Positions 19,255-27,400 of a stretch of 52,734 nucleotides of DNA are shown piece by piece. Made by a program: the position numbers and the translations under genes. The notes beneath the pieces are model-generated. The model worked only from the letters and a program-made list of their open reading frames with translations. It had not been told where the DNA came from and made no database searches. This DNA comes from Hyphomicrobiales bacterium (GTDB lineage Bacteria; Pseudomonadota; Alphaproteobacteria; Rhizobiales; Devosiaceae): assembly GCA_004144345.1 (NCBI GenBank), contig SEEL01000022.1, positions 1-52,734 on the forward strand, written 5' to 3'. The first letter of the stretch is position 1; every line of letters begins with the position of its first letter.

Positions 19255-19575
19255 ATGCCGCGTGGCGACAAGTCCAAATATACCGACAAGCAGGAGCGCA
19301 AGGCCGACCACATCGCCGCGGGCTATGAGAAGCAGGGCGTCGGCGAGAAGGAAGCCGAGCGACGCGCCTGGGCCACCGTCAACAAGGACGATGGCGGCGG
19401 CAAGAACCCCGGCGGCTCCGGCCGCGGCAAGGATACCGGCCACCCCGCCGCCCACAAGGGTGGCGAAAAGGGCGGCAAGGCATCGGACAATCGCTCGGCT
19501 GCCGCCCGCTCCGCATCGGCAAAGAAGGCTGCGGCAACGCGCAAGCGCAACGCCGAGCATCACGCTAACGGCTGA
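19255..19575 (+). CDS. Small basic KGG-type protein (often labelled plasmid stabilization)
   Basis: 106 residues, very rich in lysine, arginine, glycine and alanine. The N-terminal 45 residues (MPRGDKSKYTDKQERKADHI through GEKEAERRAWATVN) recur in a family common in alpha- and betaproteobacteria that databases often call plasmid stabilization protein, without evidence for such a role. The second half is low-complexity and basic, with GGGKNPGGSGRGK and HKGGEKGGK motifs and an AAKKAAATRKR-like tail, suggesting nucleic acid binding or a stress-protein role. Translation is probably controlled by the hairpin at 19226-19251. No partner toxin or antitoxin is adjacent. Confidence 0.75.
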   Translation: MPRGDKSKYTDKQERKADHIAAGYEKQGVGEKEAERRAWATVNKDDGGGKNPGGSGRGKDTGHPAAHKGGEKGGKASDNRSAAARSASAKKAAATRKRNAEHHANG

Positions 19576-19635
19576 GTTGCCTATTGAACCGAAGGCGCTT
19601 CGCTGTCGTATGTCTCAATGACAAGGAGACGATAG

Positions 19636-20400
19636 ATGGCCGAAGCGCAATCGAAGGGCGTGGCATGGGTGACGGGCGCCGGCACCGGCATTGGCCGTGG
19701 CCTCGCCAAACGGCTGGCGCAGGACGGCTGGAACGTTGCCGCCAGTGCCCGCACGGCGCATGATCTCGACAGTCTCGCCGCCCAAGTGCCGGGCCGCATC
19801 ACCGCCTTTCAGCTCGATGTGACCGACGAAAAGGCCGCTGACGCCACCGGCAAGGCAATCGAGGCGGCGCTCGGGCCGATCGATCTCGCGATCTTCAACG
19901 CCGGCTCCTACTTCCCGACCACGGCGAAGGATTTCTCCGTCGAGAATTTCCGCCGCACCGTCGATGTCAATCTGATGGGCACCGTCAACTGCATGGGGCC
20001 AGTCGTGCCGCGCATGGTGGCGCGCCGGGCCGGGCACATCTTGGTGATGGGCTCGCTCACCGGCTTTGTCGGCCTGCCCACCGCCGCCTCCTATGGCGCG
20101 ACCAAGGCGGCGCTCAACAGCATGGTGGAGGCGTTCAAGCCGGATTTTGAGCAATATGGCGTGACGCTGTCGGTAATCAATCCGGGCTTCGTGAAGACCC
20201 CGCTGACCGACAAGAACAAGTTTCCAATGCCGTTCCTGATGAGCCTCGACGATGCCGTCGATCACATCATGCGCGGCATCGCCGACAAGCGCGTCGCCAT
20301 CAACTTCCCCTGGCAGATGACGCTGGGCGTGAAGTTCCTCGCCGCTCTGCCCAATTGGGCGAAGTTCGGCATCACGAGGAAGATGATCCCGAAGGACTAG
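19636..20400 (+). CDS. Short-chain dehydrogenase/reductase
   Basis: 254 residues, classical SDR fold. The nucleotide motif TGAGTGIG is at residues 12-19, NAG is in IFNAGSYF, and the catalytic Y153-x3-K157 is in SYGATK, with serine in MGSLTGF. The coenzyme-binding region carries arginine (ASARTAHDLD) after strand 2, which fits NADP(H). The substrate cannot be told from sequence. AAGGAGA lies before the ATG; a short GTCTC/GAGAC pair flanks it. The stop TAG overlaps the stop of the convergent DUF1365 gene. SDRs are frequent around the RpoE-ChrR stress locus, but no RpoE-type promoter is seen in front of this one. Confidence 0.88.
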   Translation: MAEAQSKGVAWVTGAGTGIGRGLAKRLAQDGWNVAASARTAHDLDSLAAQVPGRITAFQLDVTDEKAADATGKAIEAALGPIDLAIFNAGSYFPTTAKDFSVENFRRTVDVNLMGTVNCMGPVVPRMVARRAGHILVMGSLTGFVGLPTAASYGATKAALNSMVEAFKPDFEQYGVTLSVINPGFVKTPLTDKNKFPMPFLMSLDDAVDHIMRGIADKRVAINFPWQMTLGVKFLAALPNWAKFGITRKMIPKD

Positions 20401-21158
20401 TCGCCGACGACGGTCGTGGCGATGCGCGTGCCCGCCTTCTTGTGGCGGAACACCGGCACGCCCTTGGTCCACAGTTTCAGCGCTTCCCAATGGATTGCGG
20501 CGGTGACCTTGAGCGTCATCAGCGGATAGGCGAACAGCGCCTTGAGCAATGCCCCATCGGTGAGTCGCTGGCGCTCGCCGCTGAATACCGCCCGCAGCAG
20601 CATGCCCTCGGGGTCGGTCTCGTCGATGCGGATCATGACCTTGTCGCCGGGCGGCTCGATGTGGAACTGGTAGGTGCAATCCATCGGCACGAAGGGCGAG
20701 ACATAGAGCTCCTTGGCGCAGCTCTGCTCGACCACATTGGCGCCCGCTGCCACCGGGATCACATAGGTGCGCCGCTCGCCAAAGGTGTTGTGCACTTCAT
20801 GGAGGATGGCGCGGAGCGCCTCGCCATCGGTGCAGAAATAAACGGTCAGGGGGTTGAACACATAGCCGAGGATGCGCGGGTAGCAGAGCATCGTGATCTT
20901 TGGCGCCATCAGCTGGATGCCGGCGGCGCGCAGCTGCTCGCTCACCCAGCCGCGCAGATTGCCATTGCCGGTGCCGTGATCCTTGTCGTGGAAGGAGAAC
21001 ACGGCGCCGCTGTTGTGGCCGAAGAGGCGCAGGCGCCGCGCGAGGCTGTCGATCTCGTCGAGATCGAGCAGCAGCGAGAACACACGATAGGTCAGCTTGT
21101 GCCGCTTGGGACGGAAGCGGGCATGCACGACCTTGCCGGCGTAGATGGCTGAGTTCAT
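20397..21158 (-). CDS. DUF1365 family protein
   Basis: 253 residues from the ATG at 21158, which overlaps the stop of the FAD oxidoreductase (ATGA). The open frame extends further upstream, but MNSAIYAGKVVHARFRPKRH is the conserved N-terminus of DUF1365 (YxGxVxHxRxxPxxHxFxYxVF). The family has no proven activity. It is regularly found beside an FAD-dependent amine-oxidase-like protein and a cyclopropane-fatty-acid-synthase-like methyltransferase, and is assumed to act on membrane lipids. The methyltransferase is not present here. The stop codon shares CTAG with the convergent SDR gene. Confidence 0.88.
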   Translation of the reverse strand: MNSAIYAGKVVHARFRPKRHKLTYRVFSLLLDLDEIDSLARRLRLFGHNSGAVFSFHDKDHGTGNGNLRGWVSEQLRAAGIQLMAPKITMLCYPRILGYVFNPLTVYFCTDGEALRAILHEVHNTFGERRTYVIPVAAGANVVEQSCAKELYVSPFVPMDCTYQFHIEPPGDKVMIRIDETDPEGMLLRAVFSGERQRLTDGALLKALFAYPLMTLKVTAAIHWEALKLWTKGVPVFRHKKAGTRIATTVVGD

Positions 21159-22510
21159 TCGGCGGCCTCGAGCACCGGGGCGAGCGCGATGCGGTTGTTC
21201 TCGCCCGCGACGCGCCACGGCCGGCGCACGCCACCCAGCGTTTCGGCGGCTACCAGACCCGATTGCAGCGCGTCCTCGTGGAAGCCGGCGCCGAAATAGC
21301 TGCCGGCGAAATAGGTGTTGCGGTTGCCCTGCAGGCGCCACAGATGCTGCTGCGCCTCGACCGCCTTATGGTCGAACAACGGATGGGTGTAGTTGAAGCT
21401 ACGGATGAAATGCTCTGGCGCGATGTCGCGCGTCGGGTTCAGCGTCACGAACAGTGGATGGCTGGGGTCGAGCCCCTGCAGAACGTTCATCCAGTAGGTG
21501 ACGCAGAGCGGCCGCTCGCCAGTGTCGCTGCTGTCGCCGATATAGTTCCAGCTGGCCCAGACATGCTTGCGCTTGGGCATCAGGGCGGGGTCTGAATGGA
21601 GCACCGCTTCATTGGCCGTGTAGCTGAACTGGCCCAGCAGCGATGTTTCGGTCTCGTCGGGGTCGGCCAGCAGCTGCAGCGCCTGGTCGGCATGGGTGGC
21701 GATCACCACATCGTTGAACCACTGCCGCTCGCCCTTGCGGTCGATCACGGTGACGCCGCCATGCTCGCGGCGGATCTGTGCCGCGCCGCTGCCCAGCTGC
21801 ACATCGCCGATGGCGCCCAGCAGCCGCTGCGCATATTGCGCGCTGCCGCCGGTAACGGTGCGCCATTTCGGCCGGTTCACCAGATCGAGCAGGCCGTGAT
21901 GGATGAAGAAGCGGACGAAGGCGAGGAGGGGATAGTCACGCATCTGCTGGGCGGTGGTCGACCAGATGGCGGCCCCCATAGGCAGCAGATGGTCCTCGAT
22001 GAAGGCATCGGTGTAGCCGTGCCGATCGAGATACTCGCCGAGGGTCAGATGGGCGCAATCGGCGCGGTCGATCAGCTTGGGCGCATCGACATAGAAGCGG
22101 CAGATGTCGCGCAGCATCAGCCAGAACCGGAGGCTGACCGTGTTGCTGCCCTGGCCGAGCAGGCCCCGCAGCCCATTGCTCGAATATTCGAGCCGCCCGC
22201 CATCGAGCGAGGCGCCGAACGACATGTCGGAATGCTGCGTGGCGACGCCGATATGCTCGAACAGCGCCGTCAGATTGGGGTAATTGCGCTCGTTGAAGAC
22301 GATGAAGCCGGTATCGACCGGCGTGTCGGTCTTGCCGGTGGGCACGAGGACGGTGTGCGAATGACCGCCGGCGCGGCCATCGGCCTCGATCAGGGTGACC
22401 CGGTGGGATTTGGAGAGGAGCCAGGCGGCGGAGAGGCCGGCGATGCCGGATCCGATGACGGCGATATGGCGGGTGTTCTGGGGTTCGCCGCTGCGGTGGT
22501 CGGTTCGCAC
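21155..22510 (-). CDS. FAD-dependent amine oxidase-like oxidoreductase
   Basis: 451 residues starting at the GTG at 22510, preceded by AGGAAGGA at good spacing. An ATG further upstream has no such site and would add a tail unlike the family. The dinucleotide-binding motif is IAVIGSGIAGLSAAWLL, with the following acidic residue in VTLIEADGRAGGHS. NAD-binding-8 and amino-oxidase segments follow (GGSAQYAQRL; the C-terminal NTYFAGSYFGAGFHEDAL). This is the partner usually found with DUF1365 and a CFA-type methyltransferase, and in alphaproteobacteria such genes belong to the singlet-oxygen response near rpoE-chrR. It diverges from rpoE; only a weak CGATCT box is visible as a possible RpoE -35 on its own strand. 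Confidence 0.87.
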   Translation of the reverse strand: MRTDHRSGEPQNTRHIAVIGSGIAGLSAAWLLSKSHRVTLIEADGRAGGHSHTVLVPTGKTDTPVDTGFIVFNERNYPNLTALFEHIGVATQHSDMSFGASLDGGRLEYSSNGLRGLLGQGSNTVSLRFWLMLRDICRFYVDAPKLIDRADCAHLTLGEYLDRHGYTDAFIEDHLLPMGAAIWSTTAQQMRDYPLLAFVRFFIHHGLLDLVNRPKWRTVTGGSAQYAQRLLGAIGDVQLGSGAAQIRREHGGVTVIDRKGERQWFNDVVIATHADQALQLLADPDETETSLLGQFSYTANEAVLHSDPALMPKRKHVWASWNYIGDSSDTGERPLCVTYWMNVLQGLDPSHPLFVTLNPTRDIAPEHFIRSFNYTHPLFDHKAVEAQQHLWRLQGNRNTYFAGSYFGAGFHEDALQSGLVAAETLGGVRRPWRVAGENNRIALAPVLEAAE

Positions 22511-22591
22511 GATAGTCCTTCCTGTTGTTGTAATCAGATACGGAAGGGCGGGAAGATCGGATGCATGGCCGCGCAAATAATGCGGCAGCGG

Positions 22592-22622
22592 TGATCCGGT
22601 CGCGAACCGGCTCCGTTATTCT
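22592..22622 (+). promoter_or_regulatory. Candidate RpoE (ECF11) autoregulatory promoter
   Basis: TGATCC (22592-22597) matches the conserved -35 box of RpoE/ECF11 promoters, and TTATTC (22616-22621) stands 18 bases downstream as a possible -10. The spacer holds an inverted repeat CCGGT-CGCGA-ACCGG. The site lies between the divergent FAD oxidoreductase and rpoE genes and points to rpoE. Autoregulation by RpoE is known in Rhodobacter. The -10 assignment is uncertain. Confidence 0.5.
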
Positions 22623-22734
22623 GGCCATGAGCTTGGACATTTCCGTAAGCCACAAGGCGTGGCACAAGGGGTTTCCGCCGCTGCGGCGCTATCGGCGCCC
22701 GGCGGCACTGAAACGGATTGAACCGAACCGACCG

Positions 22735-23307
22735 ATGGAGCCGACGACCACGACACCGGCCGAACCCAATATGTCCGACCTGCTGGTGCAGGTGGGGCAG
22801 ACTCATGATGTCGAGCTGTTCGAGCAGCTGTTCCGCCATTTCGGACCGCGGGTGAAGGCCTATATGGCCAAGACCGGCAGCCCGGGCATGGCCGAGGAGC
22901 TGATGCAGGAGACCATGGTCGCCGTCTGGAAGAAGGCCGCCATGTATGATGCCAGCAAAGGCGCGGCCTCGACCTGGATCTTCTCGATCGCCCGTAATCT
23001 GCGCATCGACGCCTACCGGCGCGAAAAGCACCCGGAGTTCGACCAGAACGATCCGGCGTTGCAGCCGGTGGTGGAAACCGCCGCCGACAGCCGGCTCGAA
23101 GGCGAGCAATCGGCGACCCTGATCCGCCGGGCGCTGGATGAACTGCCGCCCGATCAGGCCGAGGTGCTGCGCCTCGCCTATTATGAGGACAATTCGCAGA
23201 GCGAGATCGCGACGGCCCTGTCGCTGCCGCTCGGCACGGTGAAATCACGGATGCGGCTGGCTTTTGCCAAGCTGCGCGCCGTTCTTGGACCTGGAGAACT
23301 GAATTGA
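22735..23307 (+). CDS. rpoE: ECF sigma factor RpoE (ChrR-controlled, singlet-oxygen response)
   Basis: 190 residues from the ATG at 22735; alternatives are ATG 22771 (12 codons later) and ATG 22627. No strong ribosome binding site decides. A start at 22561 would lie upstream of the candidate promoter. Region 2 begins with FEQLFRHFGPRVKAYMAKTG, then ELMQETMVAVWKKA (2.2-2.3), TWIFSIARNLRIDAYRR (2.4), and region 4 has LPPDQAEVLRLAYYEDNSQSEIA with LPLGTVKSRMR. This is the ECF11 pattern of Rhodobacter sphaeroides RpoE. The sigma factor is held by ChrR and released by singlet oxygen. Its TGA is overlapped by the chrR start. Confidence 0.92.
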   Translation: MEPTTTTPAEPNMSDLLVQVGQTHDVELFEQLFRHFGPRVKAYMAKTGSPGMAEELMQETMVAVWKKAAMYDASKGAASTWIFSIARNLRIDAYRREKHPEFDQNDPALQPVVETAADSRLEGEQSATLIRRALDELPPDQAEVLRLAYYEDNSQSEIATALSLPLGTVKSRMRLAFAKLRAVLGPGELN

Positions 23308-23951
23308 CTGCCCGCCATCACATTGGTGACGATCTGCTGCTGGCCTATGCCGCCGGCAATCTGGCCGAGGGCTGGAGTCTTGCCGTTGCGACGCATGTGT
23401 CGCTGTGCGCCGAATGCCGCGAGCGCCTCGCCGTGGCCGAGGCTGCCGGTGGGCAGCTGCTGGAAACGCTCGACCGCGAAACCGTGGCGCCCGATTCCTG
23501 GGCCGCCATCCGCAGCCGCCTCGGCACGCCCGATGCGCCCGCGGTGACGCGCCGCTCCAGCGATACCGCCATCCTGCCCAAGCCGCTCCGCGACTATGTC
23601 GGCGGCGACGTCGATGCCATCCGCTGGCAGCGGCTGGGCAAGGGCGCCGCGCAGTTGCGGCTGAAGACCGGCGATCGCGAGACGCAGGTGCGCCTGCTCA
23701 AGATTCCCGCCGGAAAGCCGGTGCCGGAGCATTCGCATTCGGGCCGCGAAATCACCGTGGTGCTGTCGGGCGCCTTCCATGATGGCACGACGCTGTTTGC
23801 GCGCGGCGATGTCGAGGAGGCGGATGACGATATCCAGCACATCCCGACCGCCACGCCCGAGGCCGATTGCATCTGCCTCGCCGTCACCGAGGCGCCGCTG
23901 AAGTTCCGCAGCTGGATTGTCCGCGCCATCCAGCCGATCCTGGGAATCTGA
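23304..23951 (+). CDS. chrR: Zinc-dependent anti-sigma factor ChrR
   Basis: 215 residues with a TTG start that overlaps the rpoE stop (TTGA). GGAG lies about 8 bases before it. The N-terminal anti-sigma domain keeps H6, H31, C35 and C38 (TARHHIGDD; ATHVSLCAEC), the same numbering as the four zinc ligands of R. sphaeroides ChrR. The C-terminal half is a cupin with H143, H145 and E149 (EHSHSGREITVVLSG), the domain needed there for release of RpoE by singlet oxygen. So both the inhibitory and the sensing halves look functional. Translational coupling to rpoE should keep sigma and anti-sigma levels balanced. Confidence 0.95.
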   Translation: MTARHHIGDDLLLAYAAGNLAEGWSLAVATHVSLCAECRERLAVAEAAGGQLLETLDRETVAPDSWAAIRSRLGTPDAPAVTRRSSDTAILPKPLRDYVGGDVDAIRWQRLGKGAAQLRLKTGDRETQVRLLKIPAGKPVPEHSHSGREITVVLSGAFHDGTTLFARGDVEEADDDIQHIPTATPEADCICLAVTEAPLKFRSWIVRAIQPILGI

Positions 23952-23953
23952 CC

Positions 23954-24358
23954 ATGCTGAAATATCTCGTCGCCTATGTCGTCACGGCAGTGGTCTTTCT
24001 CGGCCTCGACTATCTGTGGCTGACCAAGATTGCGCTCGGCATGTACCGGCGCGAACTGGGCGGCCTGCTGCTCGAGCAGCCCAACCTGGTGATTGCCGGC
24101 GTGTTCTACCTGCTGTTCGTCGTCGGCATCGTGGTGCTCGCCATCCACCCGGCGCTCGGCGGTGGTGGCTGGCTGACGGCGCTGCTGCTCGGCGCGGTGC
24201 TCGGCCTGGTTGCCTATGGCACCTATGACATCACCAACCTCTCGACCCTCAAGGGCTGGTCGGTTGCCGTGACGGTTGCCGATGTCGCCTGGGGCACGGC
24301 CCTGACCGCCGTTTCCGCCACAATCGGCTATTGGGTGGTGTCCGCACTAAACCTCTAG
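23954..24358 (+). CDS. DUF2177 family membrane protein
   Basis: 134 residues, four hydrophobic segments (about 3-22, 49-68, 74-95, 108-130). The N-terminal pattern YLVAYVVTAVVFLGLDYLWL and YGTYDITNLSTLKGW are the family signature. The family has no assigned activity; it recurs in RpoE-ChrR neighbourhoods of alphaproteobacteria. The ATG follows the chrR stop by two bases, so it is almost surely transcribed with rpoE-chrR. A role in the membrane response to singlet oxygen is an inference from context. Confidence 0.88.
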   Translation: MLKYLVAYVVTAVVFLGLDYLWLTKIALGMYRRELGGLLLEQPNLVIAGVFYLLFVVGIVVLAIHPALGGGGWLTALLLGAVLGLVAYGTYDITNLSTLKGWSVAVTVADVAWGTALTAVSATIGYWVVSALNL

Positions 24359-24435
24359 TTTGCCGCATCCGGACCATTCTCGCGCCGCGCTTTCTTGGCT
24401 AAGCTCTCGCGCGGTAACGGGTTTTGGGCTGGGTC

Positions 24436-27400
24436 TTGGGCAAGATCTTCATCTCGCATTCTTCGGCGAACAACGCCGAGGCGCTGGCGATCCACGATTG
24501 GCTGGCCGAGCAGGGCTGGGGCGATGTCTTTCTCGACCTCGACCCCAAGCGCGGCCTCGTCGCCGGCGACCGCTGGCAGGCGGCGCTCAAGGCCGCCGCC
24601 GAGCAATGCGAGCTGATCCTCATCCTGATCAGCCCGGCCTGGGCCAAATCCAAATGGTGCCTCGCCGAGTTCCTGCTCGCCAAGCAGATGAACAAGCAGA
24701 TCCTAGGCGTGGTGGTCGAGGCGACGCCGATCGGCGATCTGCCGGTCGAACTGACCGCCGAATGGCAATTGGTCGACCTCAGCGCCCCCGATACGGGCTG
24801 GTCGGTGACGATTTCGCCGCCGCGCTACGAACCCGAAACGACCGTCAATTTCTCCGGCACCGGCCTCGCCCGCCTCCGCACCGGGCTTGAGAAGGCCGGG
24901 CTCGACGCCACCACCTTCCACTGGCCGCCCGCCGGCGACCCCACGCGCGCGCCCTATCGGGGCCTCTTGCCGCTCGACCATGACGATGCCGGCATCTTCT
25001 TCGGCCGCGATGGCGCGATTGTCCTGACGCTCGACCGGTTGCGCGGGCAGCGCGAAGCGGCGGCGCCGCGTTTCACCACCATTCTGGGCGCGTCGGGGGC
25101 GGGCAAATCGTCCTTCCTTCGCGCCGGCATCCTGCCGCGCCTCGCCCGCGACTCCCGGCACTTCTATGTGCTGCCGATCATCCGCCCCGAACGCGCCGCG
25201 CTTTCAGGCGAGCACGGCTTTGCCGCGATGCTCGACAGCGCGCTGCGCGCCCGCAACATCGTGCGCAACCGCGCCGATATCCGCGACGCCGTGCTGGCCG
25301 GTGCTAATGCCGTCGCGCCCTTCCTCCGCGATCTCGCCATCCCCGAGGATGCCGGCGATGGCACGGCGCATTCGCCACCGGCACTGGTCATTGCCATCGA
25401 CCAGGCCGAGGAACTGCTGAGCGCCGACAATGCGGAGGCGGGTGCGTTCCTGACGCTGCTCGCCGACCTCGGCCGCCGTGACGATCCGCCGATCATGGTG
25501 ATCTTCACCGTTCGCTCCGACAGCTTCGACCAGCTGCAATCGCGCCCGGAACTGGCCCCCACGCAGCCGCATCAGCTGGTCGATCTGCCGCCGATCCCGG
25601 CGGGCAGTTTCGGCGACATCATTCGCGGCCCGGCCCGCCGGATGAGCGCCGCCGGCCGCAAGCTGCATGTCGACGAGACGCTGGTCGATGCGCTGCTCTC
25701 TGATATCGAGGAGGGCGGCACCAAGGATGCGCTGCCGCTGATGGCCTTCACGCTCGAACGGCTTTTTACCGAATATGGCGCCGACGGCGATCTGCAGCTC
25801 GCCGAATACGAAAAGCTCGGCCGCATCCGGGGCGCCATCGAGGCGGCCGTGGAGCAGGCGCTGCTGAAGGCCGACGACAATCCGGCCATTCCGCGCGACC
25901 GCGCGGCGCGGCTGATCCTGCTGCGTCGCGGCCTCATCCCCTGGCTCGCCGGCATCGACCCCAACACCGGCTCGCCGCGGCGCCGCGTCGCGCGCCTCGC
26001 CGAAGTGCCTGAAGAAGCGCGGCCGCTGATCGAACTGATGGTGGAGCAGCGCCTGCTCGCCACCGATGTCGATACCGCCACCAAGGAGCGCACCATCGAG
26101 CCGGCGCATGAGGCGCTGCTCCGCCAATGGGGCGCGCTCGACGGCTGGCTGGTCGAGGATACGGCGGCGCTCGCGACCATCGAGGCGCTGCGCCGCGCCG
26201 CCAGCGAATGGGACGCCAATACCCGCGCCAGCGAGTTCATCATCCATCGCGGCGCCCGCCTTGAGGCGACCGAGCAGATGGCTACCGACGCGAAGTTCGC
26301 GACCTATCTCACCTCGATCGACAGCGCCTATCTGAGCGCCGCCCGCAACCTCGAAAACAGTGCGATCAAGAAGGCCCGCGCCGCCCGCACCCGCTGGCTC
26401 AGCGCCGCCGCCATTGCCGGCGTGGTGCTCGTCGCGGGCGCGACGGCGGGCTATTTCACCTGGTCGGCTGGTGAAGCCGCCAAGACTCAGGCGGCGGTCA
26501 ATTTCGAGATCGCCCGTGGCGAAGCTGCCCTGCGCGACGGCCGCCCCGAGGACGCGGCGCGTGCCGCGCTCACCGCCTACGCCCTGTCGCCCTCGACCAA
26601 TACGCGCACCGCGGCACTCACCGGCGCGATGGCGGTATCGGCCAACAGCCTCGGCGCGTTCCCCTTCGCCGATCGTGTCGTCGACACGACATGGCTCGCG
26701 CCCGGCAGACTGGTGGTTCTCACCGCGAAGGGCGAGGTCACTGAGATCGATGTCGCCGCCCGCACGACCTCGAACCTGGCCGCCATCGCCGCAACGCCGC
26801 TGCCTATCGCGCTGGCAGCCGACATGCAGGGCAGTGCCGCAGTCTATCGTGCCGATGCCAGCATCACCGGCCTTGATGGCGCGACGCTGCTGGCGCCGCC
26901 GCAACCAGCCTTCGCGGCGCGCGCGGGCGCCGTGGTCAGCGGTGCCGATGGCAAGCTCGTCGCCTACACCGGCCTCATCGGCGACATGCTGGTCCGCGAC
27001 TGGCGCACGCTGCCCGCCATCGACACGCTGCCCAACGAGCCCGGCGCGCTCGCCATCGCCTTCAAACCCAATGGCAGCAAGCTCGTGGTGCTGCGGCCGA
27101 ACGGCGATCTCGCGACCTATGCCGATATCGCCGCCGAACCGCAGGTGACGGCCTCGGGCATCACCAAGGCGACGGCGATGGATCTCGCCCATGTCATCGA
27201 CTACCTCGCCATCAGTTCGGGGGCGGGCGAGGTGACGATGCTGGCGCTCGCCAATCCAACGGACCGTGTCACCATCAAGACCGGCGCCAAGTCGAACCTC
27301 GTGGCGTGGTCGCCGCTCGAGCAATTGCTCGCCGCCCCATGCGGCAGCAACGATGTCTGCGTCTATGGCCGCGGCGGCGCGCTGCGCCAGCAGATGCATG

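Noticed and set aside
19255-19575. Reading the KGG gene as part of a plasmid maintenance or toxin-antitoxin system
   Set aside because: The family name is historical; there is no partner gene, replication gene or mobile element nearby.
22561-22734. Upstream extension of rpoE to the ATG at 22561
   Set aside because: It would start upstream of the candidate TGATCC promoter and add about 58 residues not found in RpoE proteins.
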